Below, in pieces: positions 13,401 through 22,005 of a stretch of DNA of 64,000 nucleotides. Each line of letters opens with the position of its first letter. The stretch's first letter is position 1. Location of the stretch: positions 19,553,362 to 19,617,361 of the forward strand of contig OY855910.1 of NCBI GenBank assembly GCA_963693305.1, read 5' to 3'. Position numbers and translations under genes: made by a program. Source of the stretch: Meandrina meandrites (Eukaryota; Cnidaria; Anthozoa; Scleractinia; Meandrinidae). The notes beneath the pieces were generated by a model that saw only the letters and a list, made by a program, of their open reading frames with translations, had not been told where the DNA came from and searched no databases.

Positions 13401-16400
13401 TTGTCCACAAAAAGTTATGACCAACGGTTAATTAAGTGAAAGTTGAAATGTGTTGTGAAAATAAAGACTACAAGAAATAGTTTTTATTGGTGCATTTAGT
13501 TATTAAATTAATATTCTCTTACCACTTTATAATTAGTCGCCAATTCAGGCAGATGCATTGAAAGAGCATGATATTATCTAGGATCATCTGAGTGAACAAC
13601 TCACAAATTCAAGTATGCATGTTTTGATCACGCCCATGATCAATGCCACCATGGTTGAGGGGTATCAGCTATCAGGCTGTAATCATCACAGTTTGTTCCA
13701 CAATCATGGTGTGATCACAGGTAAAAAATGTTTTTACTTGTGATCACATTTTGATCATTCCCAGCCCCTGATCACATCATGAGTGACATGAGTAAATAAT
13801 GTTAAACTGGACAGGTATAATTTGTTTGCTCAGAACCTTTTCATGTTTCTACTCTTACATGATTAATAGTATTTATCTGCTCTTACAGATTAATTGGAGA
13901 TGGCCAGAATGTTAGGTGTCATTTACATTTGTGACAGCTCTTCACGGTCACATACAGTGCAAAATATAAGGGGAATTATTTCTTGACGATGTGCATTGCT
14001 CAGCTTGTTACATGATAATATTTATATGTTGTAAAGTTTCTATCAGATGATAACAGTAGTGGATCATTAACAACTGCATTACTTAATGGAAGTTGGGTGT
14101 CTGGAATATCCGGGGGCTTCCACTTTTGGCAGCCAGTGCCTACTTTATTAATGATTGTTCATTTCACTTAATTATTTGTTGTTCTTGCATGCTAAGAAAG
14201 TCTTTTTAAAACTTTTTTCTCTTTTAGCTGATGAGTTAGAATGTTTGGTTAAGTTCAATTGGGTTTGGAAATTGAATGCAATAGAACTCTCAGCAATGTT
14301 TTTGTTCATTTGTGTTTGATTGCTGAGCCACTCTCAATCCTGTGTGAAGGTCAAAGATGTACAGCAGGTACACCAAACTGAGAATCGTCAAGAGCTGCAT
14401 GACCTCTGTCCTCTTGTATTGAGCTGAGATGTGGAGGATCACATCAGCGGACATCAAGCAGCTGGATGTTTTCCAATGGTAATGTCCAAGGAGAATCCTC
14501 GGCATATTCTGGCCACATACCATCTCCAACCATGACCTACTCAAGAGAAACCAATCTCGGAAACTGTCAAGACCAGGCCATGGAGATGGATCAGTCACAT
14601 CTTGATCATAAGGAGAGAAAAAGACAACAGCTTCCAAGTGGAAAGACCTTGGCTAGACTAGCTGGAATGAGATGGAACAGCAAGCAAAAGACCGTGATGG
14701 ATGGAACACATTACTGGGTAGCCTTATGCTCCACTCATGGGAGCGAAGAGGATGAGCATGAGTGAGTTTGATTGCTGAATTAAATCAAACACCATTGTTT
14801 GATAATTGATCGAGTTTGATAATTTTTGTCCCATCTTTAGCAAATCAACTTTGATATTTCATTTTTGAAACTGTTTAATTTGAGACTGTGTTAACTTCAA
14901 AGCTTGCTGTACACACCTGAATGGTTTTACCGTGTTAATAAACATAACCTGATTGGTTAATATTCTTAAGATGATGAACCGTAAACCAATCAGAAACATC
15001 AGAAACATGGCTGTAAATGCATTTGCAGCCTATCAAATTTAAAATTGCCTGCCACTCGCTCAACAAGTTTATCTCAGACAGATGGCTCCGGCAAATCTTT
15101 TCTGAAAAACGTGGCAAATATTAAATGGGACAATTTTGATATCTTAGCAACTGGTCGGTCAGTTATACATTGTAAAATTAAGGAAACATTGTTAATTCGT
15201 GATTTAAAGCCAGCCTTTAATGAAAACGTTGGCAGTGAGAAACTTTTTCTTTACTAGCATTTTATATTTTTTTCCCGCAGACTCATCTGTTTGTTATTAA
15301 TTATTAATATTGTTTCATTTTATTAGATACCAGTCTTTTTCTTTTTCTTCACAGTTAAATTTCATTTGTAATCTAGTTAATGGTCACTTCTGAAGATGTA
15401 TGTTGTAGCATACGAAACGTCAAGTTTTTAAAATCAAAGTTCTTTTCCGACATGCGTTGTCTTGTTATGTTTGTCACCGCAGTGTGTTATTATTTCTACT
15501 AATTTGTTCAAATTTATTTGTTGAGGTGTTCGGTTTTACAAGTAGGTTCTTGTTGCATAATTCATTTTCTGAGTTTCAGTGATTTAGCAAAAGAAAAGAG
15601 TTCATGTTTAACCACCCGGTTATAAGCTGCTCGGCTTCTTGTTACACTAGAGACAGGGCTTGACAATAACTTTTTACACCACTTTGGAAAGTAGATTTCA
15701 AATTTTACTTTCCAACTCAAAATTTTACTCTCCAAAATGGCGGACTTGATTGTGGCATACCACATCGTATCACATTCAGACCTCCACGGCAACTCTTTGG
15801 ATCCTCCAATATGGGGAGAATGCATGAGAATGGTATAAATTTGTTTTGTTTAAGACAGAAAACATTGTCAGATGGTTATCTTATCGTTTTACTAATTTTT
15901 GTACACACTTTATTTTACTTATTAATAAGCCTGAAATAGAACTGACAATAGATTTTCATTCAAACTTTGTCTATTGATTGTTCATCTTAAGGGCGGTGCC
16001 TACTTTTGTTACTGCGCACATCTTCTGCGCATCACGCAAGGCATCGATCGCACTAGACGCGCACGCTAAGGAAATTTGCTCGCTCAAAATGACGAATTCA
16101 ACTTCGCGACCAAGCGCGCGACTAAAATGCAAGAAAATTTCGGTTCCAACGAAATCCAGTTAATTGATGTACTAAACCAGGAACAGCGAAAGGGTAACAT
16201 ATCAGTAAGCCCCAAACACTCATCGATAAAAATGGCTCACATTTAACAGTCTGAAACAAATCGCTAATTGCTCAAACGTAATCAGCAAACTGCTAACTAA
16301 ATATGGCGTAGTGCACGCGTGAAAAATTGCGCAAGAAGCAAATATTTACTATCAAACTCAGAAAACCGTGAACACCTGAAATATTTCAGGAACGTTGATT

Positions 16401-17013
16401 GTCTAGTGCCCAATCAAAATAAAGTTCAGGACACGCAAGCAAACCTCAAAACCACAAACTAATAACCACTGCTATTTGTGGTTTAGTTTTCTCACGCCTG
16501 ATTGGCTTTTTCCTTGCAACACAATAATATTCCATTAATATTTCTGGTGTTCACGGTTTTCCGAGTTTCACAGTAACTCGCTAGGGAGGGGATAGGAAAA
16601 GTGTAACTGACCTCAAAAGCGATTCCATACAACTCATATAACTTTTAAAAACGCGTGGTGACCCATACTTTTTATTTTATAAAATGGAAGTGGTAAGTCT
16701 ATAGAACACATGATTAATTTTTCATTCAGTGCAAAAATTGTTGAGGCTGTTTTTCTGGTCTTGCAAGGGAGAGCTGTAAGAGTCAAAAATGGCTCAAGTG
16801 CAATTGTTTCGGTAATAAAAACGTGGTTCACGCAGTTTCAAAGATAGTATTTGTTAGTAATTTTTAAGATCGTCATATTTAATGTTGATTTTGTTCATGA
16901 AAAACCAAATTCAAAGGTAATTTGTAAGGAAATTTTATTTACTTTTACTTTTTTTGAAAATGCCACGTCAGCACTTTTTTCAAGATTTCAAAACTAATTA
17001 TCTCGAAAATTTT

Positions 17014-17044
<31 letters not shown>

Positions 17045-19725
17045 TAATAGCCCTTGGTAATATCTACTTCCCTTGCATAGTCATCGGCCGGGCAAAATAC
17101 CTCGCTATTGGTAGGCACCGTCCTTAAGGGAACCTAAATTTTAAAATAAAAAAGAGGGGTCCCCCTATTCATTTGGGAGCAGGAGGACTTTGAATTTACC
17201 CCATAATTCCTTACAATATTAGCCTCCAGAAAAGTGTCATTTGAACAGTTCAGTTAACGTTTCGCGGGAGCAGAAAAAAATAGGGAGGACGCAAAACGTG
17301 ATATTTATCAATAGAAGCACTGCATTGACTCCAAGGAACAAGTTACTGTTTGTTTCATGACAAAGGCACGACAGCAATTCAACTTGTTCCAAGCGTACAG
17401 TCCTCTCGAGGCCACAAATTTATCTTCACTGGAGCGGCGTTTCCGATGATTACTGAAGTTTCAACAATAGAAATTTGTTTATATTCGCCGCATAGAAAGG
17501 AGGCGTTCACTGGACTCAAAAAAAGAGAAAAAATTGATAGGTCACCGTGCTTGTTTACGAGAGAATGACAATTTACCTCGCGCACGAGCCAAGCAGAAAA
17601 GAAAAACCAGCCATTTTCTTAATGCTGCTTAATGTGCGTGCGCTGGTACGCGCGCTAATCACGCGTAAATTTATGCGCAGTAAGGATGCGCAATGCAAAA
17701 CAGAGGAATGACCTAGCTGAAGTGTAAAATTTGCTTTCCAGCATAGCCCAACATTTACTTTCCAGATTGGGTAAGTATTTTGGTTCATTTTAATGTTTTC
17801 ACTTTCCAAGAGGTAAATTTACTTTCCAGTGGAAAGCAGGAAAGTGTTAGTGTTGAGCCTTGAGAGAGTGCCCATTGGGGAGGAGGGTCTGAGTATCCTG
17901 TTTCTCATTAACGTTTGGCCTAAATATCCTGTATCCCATTAATTTCAGTGGTTTGTATAACCAACTTTTGTGTCAGATATCCCAAAATCTCATTTAAATA
18001 TCCTGTATCCTTTTGATTTTTTCCGCAAATGTCCCATATCCCTATATTTTTGTGAGACCTAAATATCCTGTATTCCAATAACCCCTAATAGGGCCTGAGC
18101 AGTGACTACATAAGTGAACTGCTCGTTGCTGAAGCAAGCAATACGAAAGTGTAAGGGATAATGACTCGTTAGATATGGCACATGTATTTCATAGTGGAAC
18201 TAATGTTTTTAAGAACAGTAATGGAAGGAGCAGTTTGCCGGATCATGTTAGGGAGACACCAAGTGTGCCAGTTTTTAAGAGTAGATTTCAAGCATTTTTA
18301 GTAATGCCCAGGGCTTTTAATTTTAGATAAATAATTTATATGTTTTTATAGTTATTTATTTTAGTAAGGTGCCATGATTATTAATTCTATCCAATTGTAA
18401 TTAGCCTGCGCCGCAGACGAAACTAAACCCTGGTTAAGTCCGTCTGCGAATCAGCGCCGAAATCCTTGTTCTGGGCCCCCAACTGTGTACCAGAATTTGA
18501 GTACGCGCCGTGATTGGTCTGTTAAATAGAGCCATTGTTCAGTGAGCAGTCATTGGTTCTGATTGGCTGAAGAACTTCCCGTGTGTTTGTACCGGAAGCG
18601 ATCAGAAAGCGAGCAGATAGCAAACGTGAAAACAACGGCGGCGGTTAGCGAACAGAAGTGGAAAGAAGCCTTTCAAGCGGTCAAAGCACCGTTTGAAATA
18701 ACGGATGTACTTCCAGAACAGCAAGATGCTATCAAAGCTTTCTTCAAGGGGAAAGATGTGTTTGTAAATTTACCTACGGGCTTCGGAAAGTCGCTTATTT
18801 TTCAATGTCTCCCGCTTGTCGCAGACATTGTCCACGATAAGCCTCGTGGCTCGAGTGTTATTGTTGTAATTTCACCTCTGCGATCGCTGATGGAGGATCA
18901 AGTGCAGTACTTGAACAGTATTTGTATTCCAGCTATTGCCATCACCAATGTAGAAGATCCAGAAGCTATTCAGCATGTTTTAAATGGGAATTTCCTTGTA
19001 GTGTTCGGTTCGCCCGACTGTTCGTTGTCTACTGCCGTGCACTTTCTCCAATGAACAGTCGATATCTTTTAGCTGGCTAATCAAATTTTTTCGTTTCTTC
19101 AACTTGTTTACGCATTCCTTGCAAATAAAACTACTCGCACACTTCACATCAAACGGTAGGCACTGTAGTTCTTGAAAAACATCGAATTTTCCCTTCCCAT
19201 GTACAAGATACCTCTCGTTGTGGCTATTAATTTGGCGAAAGCAAAGGACACATTGAACAGGATATGAGAAATGGAAAGTTTTCGCAATCGATCTCGTGCC
19301 GCGCGTGACTGGTTATAGCCAATCAGGTTGAAGAGTAATTGGAAACGCACTTCCGGTAAGTCGTTGAGTCCGTTGGGGGTCCAGAACAAGGATTTCGGCG
19401 CTGCTTCGCAGACGTTACTAACCGGGGTTAGATTACGTCTGCGGCGCAGGCTAATTGTAATGTACTTAGTTTAATATATTAGATGCTGGGGTGCATCCTG
19501 AGCATGGTGCCTCAGCTGCTATTTTCATACTTCCCTCTCCACCTGTTTCTCATTTGGTATATTTGTAAGTTGGAGTAAAATGTAAAACTAAAAGTCTTTT
19601 ACATAAGCTTACTAGCTTAAAGTTTGATCAGCAGGTTTAACTTCTAAATATTAAATAAAAACTCAATCTACTAACCTTCATTCAAAACTATATCAAACTT
19701 GCCCTTATTAGTGTTGACTTTAAGC
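1383..19725 (-). CDS. CCDC66: CCDC66-like centrosomal/ciliary protein, N-terminal part (gene span, 3' end off the window)
   Basis: Spliced minus-strand gene. Exons in transcription order are 19676-19725, 12877-12917, 5537-5822, then 3117-3171, 1717-1759 and 1383-1432. The first three join in matching codon phase, as do the last three. Phase shows that at least one exon is missing between 5537 and 3171, and the 5' coding exon (phase 2 end) was not found. The start of the reading (LKVNTNKGKFDIVLNEEN) resembles the N-terminal block of CCDC66. A block reading KDQLSRILLSL matches the family's conserved QL..IL element, and the last two exons together read FEWKKELDEQIALKETLK, the family's hallmark coiled-coil motif. 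CCDC66 is a microtubule-binding centriolar-satellite and cilium protein (established for vertebrates). The remaining coiled coil must lie left of base 1. A minus-strand ATG in good context ends at 20038, but no donor of the right phase follows it. Orthology is inferred from remembered motifs, not from a search. Confidence 0.72.
1717..1759 (-). CDS. CCDC66: CCDC66-like gene, start of conserved coiled coil
   Basis: 43-nt exon, acceptor TTGCAG and donor GTAATA, reading VDVSKKNFEWKKEL plus the first base of an Asp codon. The motif WKKELDEQ is split across this exon and the next, as expected for the CCDC66 family. Confidence 0.75.
1836..1991. mobile_element. MITE, copy 1 of a family with TGTTGTGGTTTAAATTT ends
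   Basis: 156-bp fold-back element whose ends are reverse complements over about 60 bp (TGTTGTGGTTTAAATTT ... AAATTTAAACCACAACA). A second copy of the same length and layout is at 13040-13204, which shows that it is a dispersed family and not chance. It has no coding capacity. Confidence 0.8.
2300..2781. mobile_element. Non-autonomous TIR transposon, 8-bp TSD TAGGCATC
   Basis: 482-bp element. The ends CCCAGGGGGGTACT and AGTACCCCCCCTGGG are inverted repeats extending about 40 bp into G/C homopolymer runs. TAGGCATC flanks it exactly at 2292-2299 and 2782-2789. The interior repeats the motif TATTTTTTTGGGT five times in direct orientation. The 8-bp duplication suits a hAT-type element; no transposase is present. 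Confidence 0.9.
3117..3171 (-). CDS. CCDC66-like gene, candidate coding exon
   Basis: Open 55-nt exon, acceptor AACAG and donor GTAATC, reading RDSKTKHTLEDTVANQDQ. It ends in phase 0 and so fits the 1717-1759 exon. It needs a phase-2 predecessor that was not found, so the 5' junction is provisional. Confidence 0.5.
3172..5536. other. Intron of the CCDC66-like gene
   Basis: No clear gene. Contains an AT microsatellite near 3725-3780 and a small hairpin at 3610-3633. At least one CCDC66-like exon should lie here on phase grounds but was not recognised. Short open frames here lack splice or homology support. Confidence 0.4.
5537..5822 (-). CDS. CCDC66: CCDC66-like gene, long low-complexity exon
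   Basis: 286-nt exon with no in-frame stop, acceptor GTCCTAG and donor GTATGT. The translation is polar and Ser/Thr/Lys/Gln-rich, then carries KDQLSRILLSLTSADVQAL, which resembles the short conserved helix in CCDC66. It has no internal Met, so a Met-anchored ORF scan would miss it. Confidence 0.78.
6354..6531 (+). repeat. Dispersed repeat B, copy 1
   Basis: About 180-bp unit beginning CAACTTCTGTGTTGAATGA and ending at AAATATAATT. It recurs in the same orientation at 10660-10851 and 11296-11480. The preceding ACGGCACGC / AAGGGGTCTTT block is also shared with the 11195 copy. Confidence 0.75.
8380..10082. mobile_element. TIR element with CAAGGCTGCTGCCTAA ends
   Basis: 1.7-kb segment bounded by inverted ends CAAGGCTGCTGCCTAA / TTAGGCAGCAGCCTTG, with CATAT repeated at both outer flanks. 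Near both ends it carries further inverted matches (around GGAGCCCG) and a G-run at 9893-9913. No transposase frame; a non-autonomous derivative. Confidence 0.65.
10226..10279 (+). repeat. Interstitial telomere-like tract (CCCTAA/CCTAA)n
   Basis: About 54 bp of CCCTAA and CCTAA units, closing with the inversion point CCCTAACCCTAGGGTTAA. TTAGGG is the telomere repeat of cnidarians and vertebrates (established). This copy is internal and lies in repeat-rich DNA. Confidence 0.85.
10660..10851 (+). repeat. Dispersed repeat B, copy 2
   Basis: Same unit as 6354-6531, with small substitutions and indels. It lies between two copies of a roughly 80-bp unit containing GGGAGTATTTTGCTTT (10558-10640 and 10860-10945). 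Confidence 0.75.
11048..11196 (+). repeat. Direct repeat D, copy 1, with paired CRE sites
   Basis: About 149-bp unit also present at 11959-12106. Both copies end in a 25-bp palindrome containing two TGACGTCA octamers. Confidence 0.75.
11164..11188. promoter_or_regulatory. Palindrome with two CREB/ATF-type sites
   Basis: GATGACGTCAT ... ATGACGTCATC, two full TGACGTCA octamers separated by 4 bases. It repeats at 12074-12098. The motif is a classic CRE; activity here is not shown. Confidence 0.5.
11296..11480 (+). repeat. Dispersed repeat B, copy 3
   Basis: Third copy of the unit at 6354-6531, followed at 11494-11575 by a third copy of the GAGTATTTTGCTTT unit. Confidence 0.7.
11959..12106 (+). 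repeat. Direct repeat D, copy 2, with paired CRE sites
   Basis: Second copy of 11048-11196, including the paired TGACGTCA palindrome at 12074-12098. Confidence 0.75.
12313..12339 (+). repeat. (TAA)n microsatellite
   Basis: Uninterrupted ATA/TAA triplets over about 27 bp. Confidence 0.9.
12877..12917 (-). CDS. CCDC66: CCDC66-like gene, small coding exon
   Basis: 41-nt exon between a TTTTTTAG acceptor and a GTAAGA donor. It reads ENLFKTEAKHRVAK with the split Glu and ends in phase 0, matching the next exon. Confidence 0.7.
13040..13204. mobile_element. MITE, copy 2 of the family at 1836-1991
   Basis: 165-bp fold-back element with the same TGTTGTGGTTTAAATTT ends and similar interior as 1836-1991. 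Its arms pair better than those of copy 1, suggesting a younger insertion. Confidence 0.8.
14340..14770 (+). pseudogene. LINE-type reverse transcriptase C-terminal remnant
   Basis: Conceptual translation in shifting frames gives the usual C-terminal end of a non-LTR retrotransposon polyprotein. It begins TKLRIVKSCMTSVLLY, then RRILGIFWPHTISN, and ends with QAKDRDGWNTLLGSLM, with several stops and frameshifts. Only the last 140 or so residues are represented. The exact clade cannot be set from this fragment. Confidence 0.7.
15048..15257 (+). pseudogene. Penelope-like element, GIY-YIG C-terminal fragment
   Basis: 70-codon open fragment ending at a natural stop. It reads FDILATGRSVIHCKIKETLL, then PAFNENVGSEKLFLY, which is the typical C-terminus of the GIY-YIG endonuclease of Penelope-like elements in animals. 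The reverse transcriptase and the GIY-YIG core upstream are missing, so the copy is 5'-truncated. A hammerhead-like motif follows about 130 bp downstream. Confidence 0.7.
15390..15418 (+). ncRNA. Hammerhead-ribozyme-like core in Penelope-like 3' tail
   Basis: CTGAAGA (fits the CUGANGA core) is followed by a possible stem II (GTATG / CATAC) and then GAAAC. Penelope-like elements are known to carry minimal hammerhead ribozymes. Stems I and III were not resolved, so activity is uncertain. Confidence 0.45.
15654..17862. mobile_element. Candidate hAT-like non-autonomous element
   Basis: The ends match as inverted repeats: CAGGGCTTGACAATAAC at left, and CAAGGCTCAACACTAAC read inward from the right. 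Both ends are followed by several direct and inverted copies of ACTTTCCA. The flanks share AGAGA but not a clean 8-bp duplication. A second element (15991-17123) is nested inside. Confidence 0.5.
15991..17123. mobile_element. TTAA-flanked non-autonomous element
   Basis: 1133 bp bounded by GGGCGGTGCCTAC and GTAGGCACCGTCC, with TTAA on both sides (15987-15990 and 17124-17127). TTAA targeting is typical of piggyBac and Kolobok types. Internally, 16359-16569 is a further inverted repeat around AAAACCGTGAACACC. No transposase. Confidence 0.75.
18165..18330 (+). pseudogene. Possible LINE RT C-terminal remnant
   Basis: One frame reads SSLPDHVRETPSVPVFKSRF followed shortly by a stop, similar to the short conserved tail (LP...R....F K..L) of CR1/L2-type polyproteins. 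Short and unverified. Confidence 0.4.
18563..19036 (+). pseudogene. RecQ-like helicase, N-terminal fragment
   Basis: The open frame includes WKEAFQAVKAPFEITDVL, EQQDAIKAFF (motif 0 region), the Walker A LPTGFGKSLIF and motif Ia SPLRSLMEDQV. It ends after VVFGSPDCSLSTA, before the DEAH box would appear. The first in-frame ATG lies inside motif Ia. A GTG at 18626, just before KTTAAVSEQKWKEAF, is a likely mutated start. The frame runs on to a stop at 19054 through sequence derived from the antisense partner. RecQ helicases unwind DNA 3'-5'; this copy lacks most of the ATPase core and cannot be active. Confidence 0.8.
19036..19312 (-). pseudogene. Cys-rich (C-x2-C ... C-x2-C) protein fragment
   Basis: Open minus-strand frame reading FHFSYPVQCVLCFRQINSHN, then KFDVFQELQCLPF, then FICKECVNKLKKRKNLISQL. 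Two C-x2-C pairs spaced about 45 residues apart followed by a basic helix suggest a zinc-binding, possibly ZAD-like, N-terminal domain. There is no in-frame ATG. The frame is cut at the junction with the RecQ fragment. Function unknown. Confidence 0.6.
19676..19725 (-). CDS. CCDC66: CCDC66-like gene, early coding exon
   Basis: 50-nt exon, acceptor TTTTACAG before 19725 and donor GTTAGT after 19676. It reads LKVNTNKGKFDIVLNE, begins with the third base of a codon and ends with one base of a codon that the next exon completes as Glu. Confidence 0.7.
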
Positions 19726-20296
19726 CTGTAAAAGAAAACAAAAGTAAAACATCCACCTCTCGCCAAGCAATGAGGATAAACATGAAAGCTTAAGTTAATT
19801 ACGTACAAGAGCTAAACTTCTTCGTTCAATATAAGAACTTAAGACTTAGCTTTAAACATTTCACACAGCGACAAGCGCACACTCTCTCTAATATCAAATA
19901 AAACACCCCTTTACACTGTAAAAATCTCTTACATTTTTTTTTGTTCAGCTTTTCATCTCAATATGGTTAGCTAATGTGACATTAACAAAACTTGTGTTTG
20001 TTTTGGTTCTTGTTCTCGTTGCTCTGAGTGAGGCCGCCATTTTCGAAGAGCCTTCGTTCACTACGTCAGCAGTTTAGCGGGTCAACACGTGGTGTAATTG
20101 TTACTCATTAGTCACTCAACTTTTCCACGGAGCTAAGCTTCAAACTGATATCAAACTCGCGGGTTTTCCGTTTATAAGCTTGAAGAAAACATTTTTCTAT
20201 AATGAATGAGCACAGAAGTGAGTACGAGTTACAGAGACAAAAGTATATTGATGAAACACCATAAACTTACTCTGACTTACAAAACTTATACATAAG

Positions 20297-20369
20297 TAGC
20301 CTGCGTAGCTTGGCGGTTTTATTGGGGCGAAACGCGCGCTAAAAAGAGCGGCGAAGTCGCGACAGGCTA
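20297..20369. mobile_element. 73-bp micro-MITE, 9-bp TSD ATACATAAG
   Basis: Begins TAGCCTGCG and ends CAGGCTA, flanked exactly by ATACATAAG at 20288-20296 and 20370-20378. Shares the TAGCCTG terminus with the 18402 element. A 9-bp duplication is typical of Mutator-like elements. Confidence 0.75.
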
Positions 20370-20406
20370 ATACATAAGTTCACTGGTGAATTGAAAACAC
20401 TGACAC

Positions 20407-20419
20407 CCGGTGTCACAGC

Positions 20420-20451
<32 letters not shown>

Positions 20452-21779
20452 GGACCAAATCCGCTAGCGGATATGGACCCCCCTTCGCGGATTTTGACCC
20501 CCCTAAAAAATTGTTATTTTAAACTTTGTTTCCTTCTCACTCAGTAACTTTCTCCACTCAGTAACTTTTTAACGTTCCCTTGAATGACAACACAAAACTC
20601 CGGTAACTAACAGAATGAAGACAAATGCATATCTCGTTTTAATTCTGCCATGTTTATTATAAATAATATAATAACTTTATATAATAGCGATGCAACTTTG
20701 CGTTCTATGGCAGGCCTCTAAATGATTATAGAAAATGACTATAATTCATTGACAAGCTTAACGAAAACTTAAGACCGGACTAATGACAGCGTCTAACTAA
20801 GGATCCTGTTAGCAATGAAATTGTTAATCTTGTTTCTTGTTTCAGTTGCGGCTTTCGAAATCGCTCTAAAATTTTGCGTATTGTGGACAGCCTGAACCAC
20901 AACGGAAAATTTTTGGTTTTTATATTTGGAATAGAACGCTGAGCAATAGCTCAGCAATTAAATGTGACACAAGTAACTGCGACGTTTAAAACCAATTGCC
21001 GAATTTTTTAATTCGAGTGGACTCGAATAAGTATTGTATTTTGCGCATGTAAACTGCGACGTTTAAACCAGGCTCAATTTACAAAGAAGCAAGAAAACTC
21101 GCTCTTCCGCTTTTTGTGAAAATCTTTCTATTTCAAGTTTACAACTTTTAACAAAGCTTATACTACAAACAAAACACTTCTTACGCTGTAAAAGTCGAGA
21201 AAATTTCTCTTTGTTTTATCGGCAAAGCAAAAGCTAGTTACAGGAAATCTATTGTGTAAAGTAAAAACAAAAAGAAAACAATGTAATTAGAGTCCAGTAG
21301 TAATCTTATTGTCCTGTGTCTTTTCAGGTTTTGCAAATTCACTCAACCGAACATTTATTCTAATAAACTAACTTGATCATTAGGGAGTCTTATTAGCCGA
21401 ATTTGTTTTATAAATTTGGCTCTCCACTTTAGGCTCGGGCCAACAAAAAATGACCCTTGATTCTCGTTTGGAAAACGTTGCTTCGGGATATTGACAATAA
21501 AAAAAAATTTGTTTGGTAAACACCGGGGCGTACCTTCTCTATTTCCTCTTTTCAATGTCTATGAAATATTCGTATTGACATTAAATCATCTTTTCCTTTA
21601 TTCGTTTACGAATCCAGGAGTACGAAATTAAAGTATGATCACTTTTGATGGGGGGGTCCAAATTCGCGAAGGGGGTCCAAATCCGCTAGCAAATATGGAC
21701 TCCCGGGGGTCCTTATCCGCTAGCGGATTTGGACCGGGGGGACCAAATCAAGGGGGGTCCAAATCCGCTAGGACACCGG
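20407..21779. mobile_element. TIR element with GCGGATTTGGACCCCC subrepeats
   Basis: About 1.37 kb. Both ends (CCGGTGTC ...) are followed by several direct and inverted copies of GCGGATTTGGACCCCC and CCGCTAGCGG, over about 100 bp at left and 130 bp at right, arranged as mirror images. The interior has no meaningful ORF. No target duplication was identified. Confidence 0.75.
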
Positions 21780-22005
21780 TCCGCAATATAAGCAACCAAA
21801 TTTTTAAGGTGAGAATAACTTCTGAGTAAGGATTTTGAGTTGGATTTTCAGGTTAGATTTTTCGATTTGCTAGTTGGATTTTTTGCCGGGATTTCCTGGT
21901 TTCCTTGCAGCTAGGCGCGAACCATTAAATAATAACTGATCGGAGGGGGGGGGGGGAGGGGGATTTTTGCCTTGCAAGAATTTTTCTTTTTGGCCCATTG
22001 CCTGT

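Larger units (their letters stand above)
18402..19453. mobile_element. TIR transposon carrying convergent RecQ-like and Cys-rich gene fragments
   Basis: 1052-bp element. The ends are inverted repeats of about 80 bp (start TAGCCTGCGCCGCAGACG), roughly 85% identical by eye, with an internal CGTCTGCG inversion. The 8-bp sequence ATTGTAAT flanks it exactly at 18394-18401 and 19454-19461. The left half reads rightward as the N-terminal part of a RecQ-family helicase. The right half reads leftward as a protein with two C-x2-C pairs. They meet near 19036. CCAAT-box-like ATTGG motifs sit just inside each end where promoters of the two genes would be. This arrangement is best explained as an internal-deletion derivative of a longer element with two convergent genes. 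An 8-bp duplication fits hAT-like and several other superfamilies; no known transposase is visible. Confidence 0.85.

Noticed and set aside
20038..20040. Minus-strand ATGGCGGCC as CCDC66-like start codon
   Set aside because: No GT donor in the required phase before the frame stops; could be an upstream ORF in the 5' UTR.
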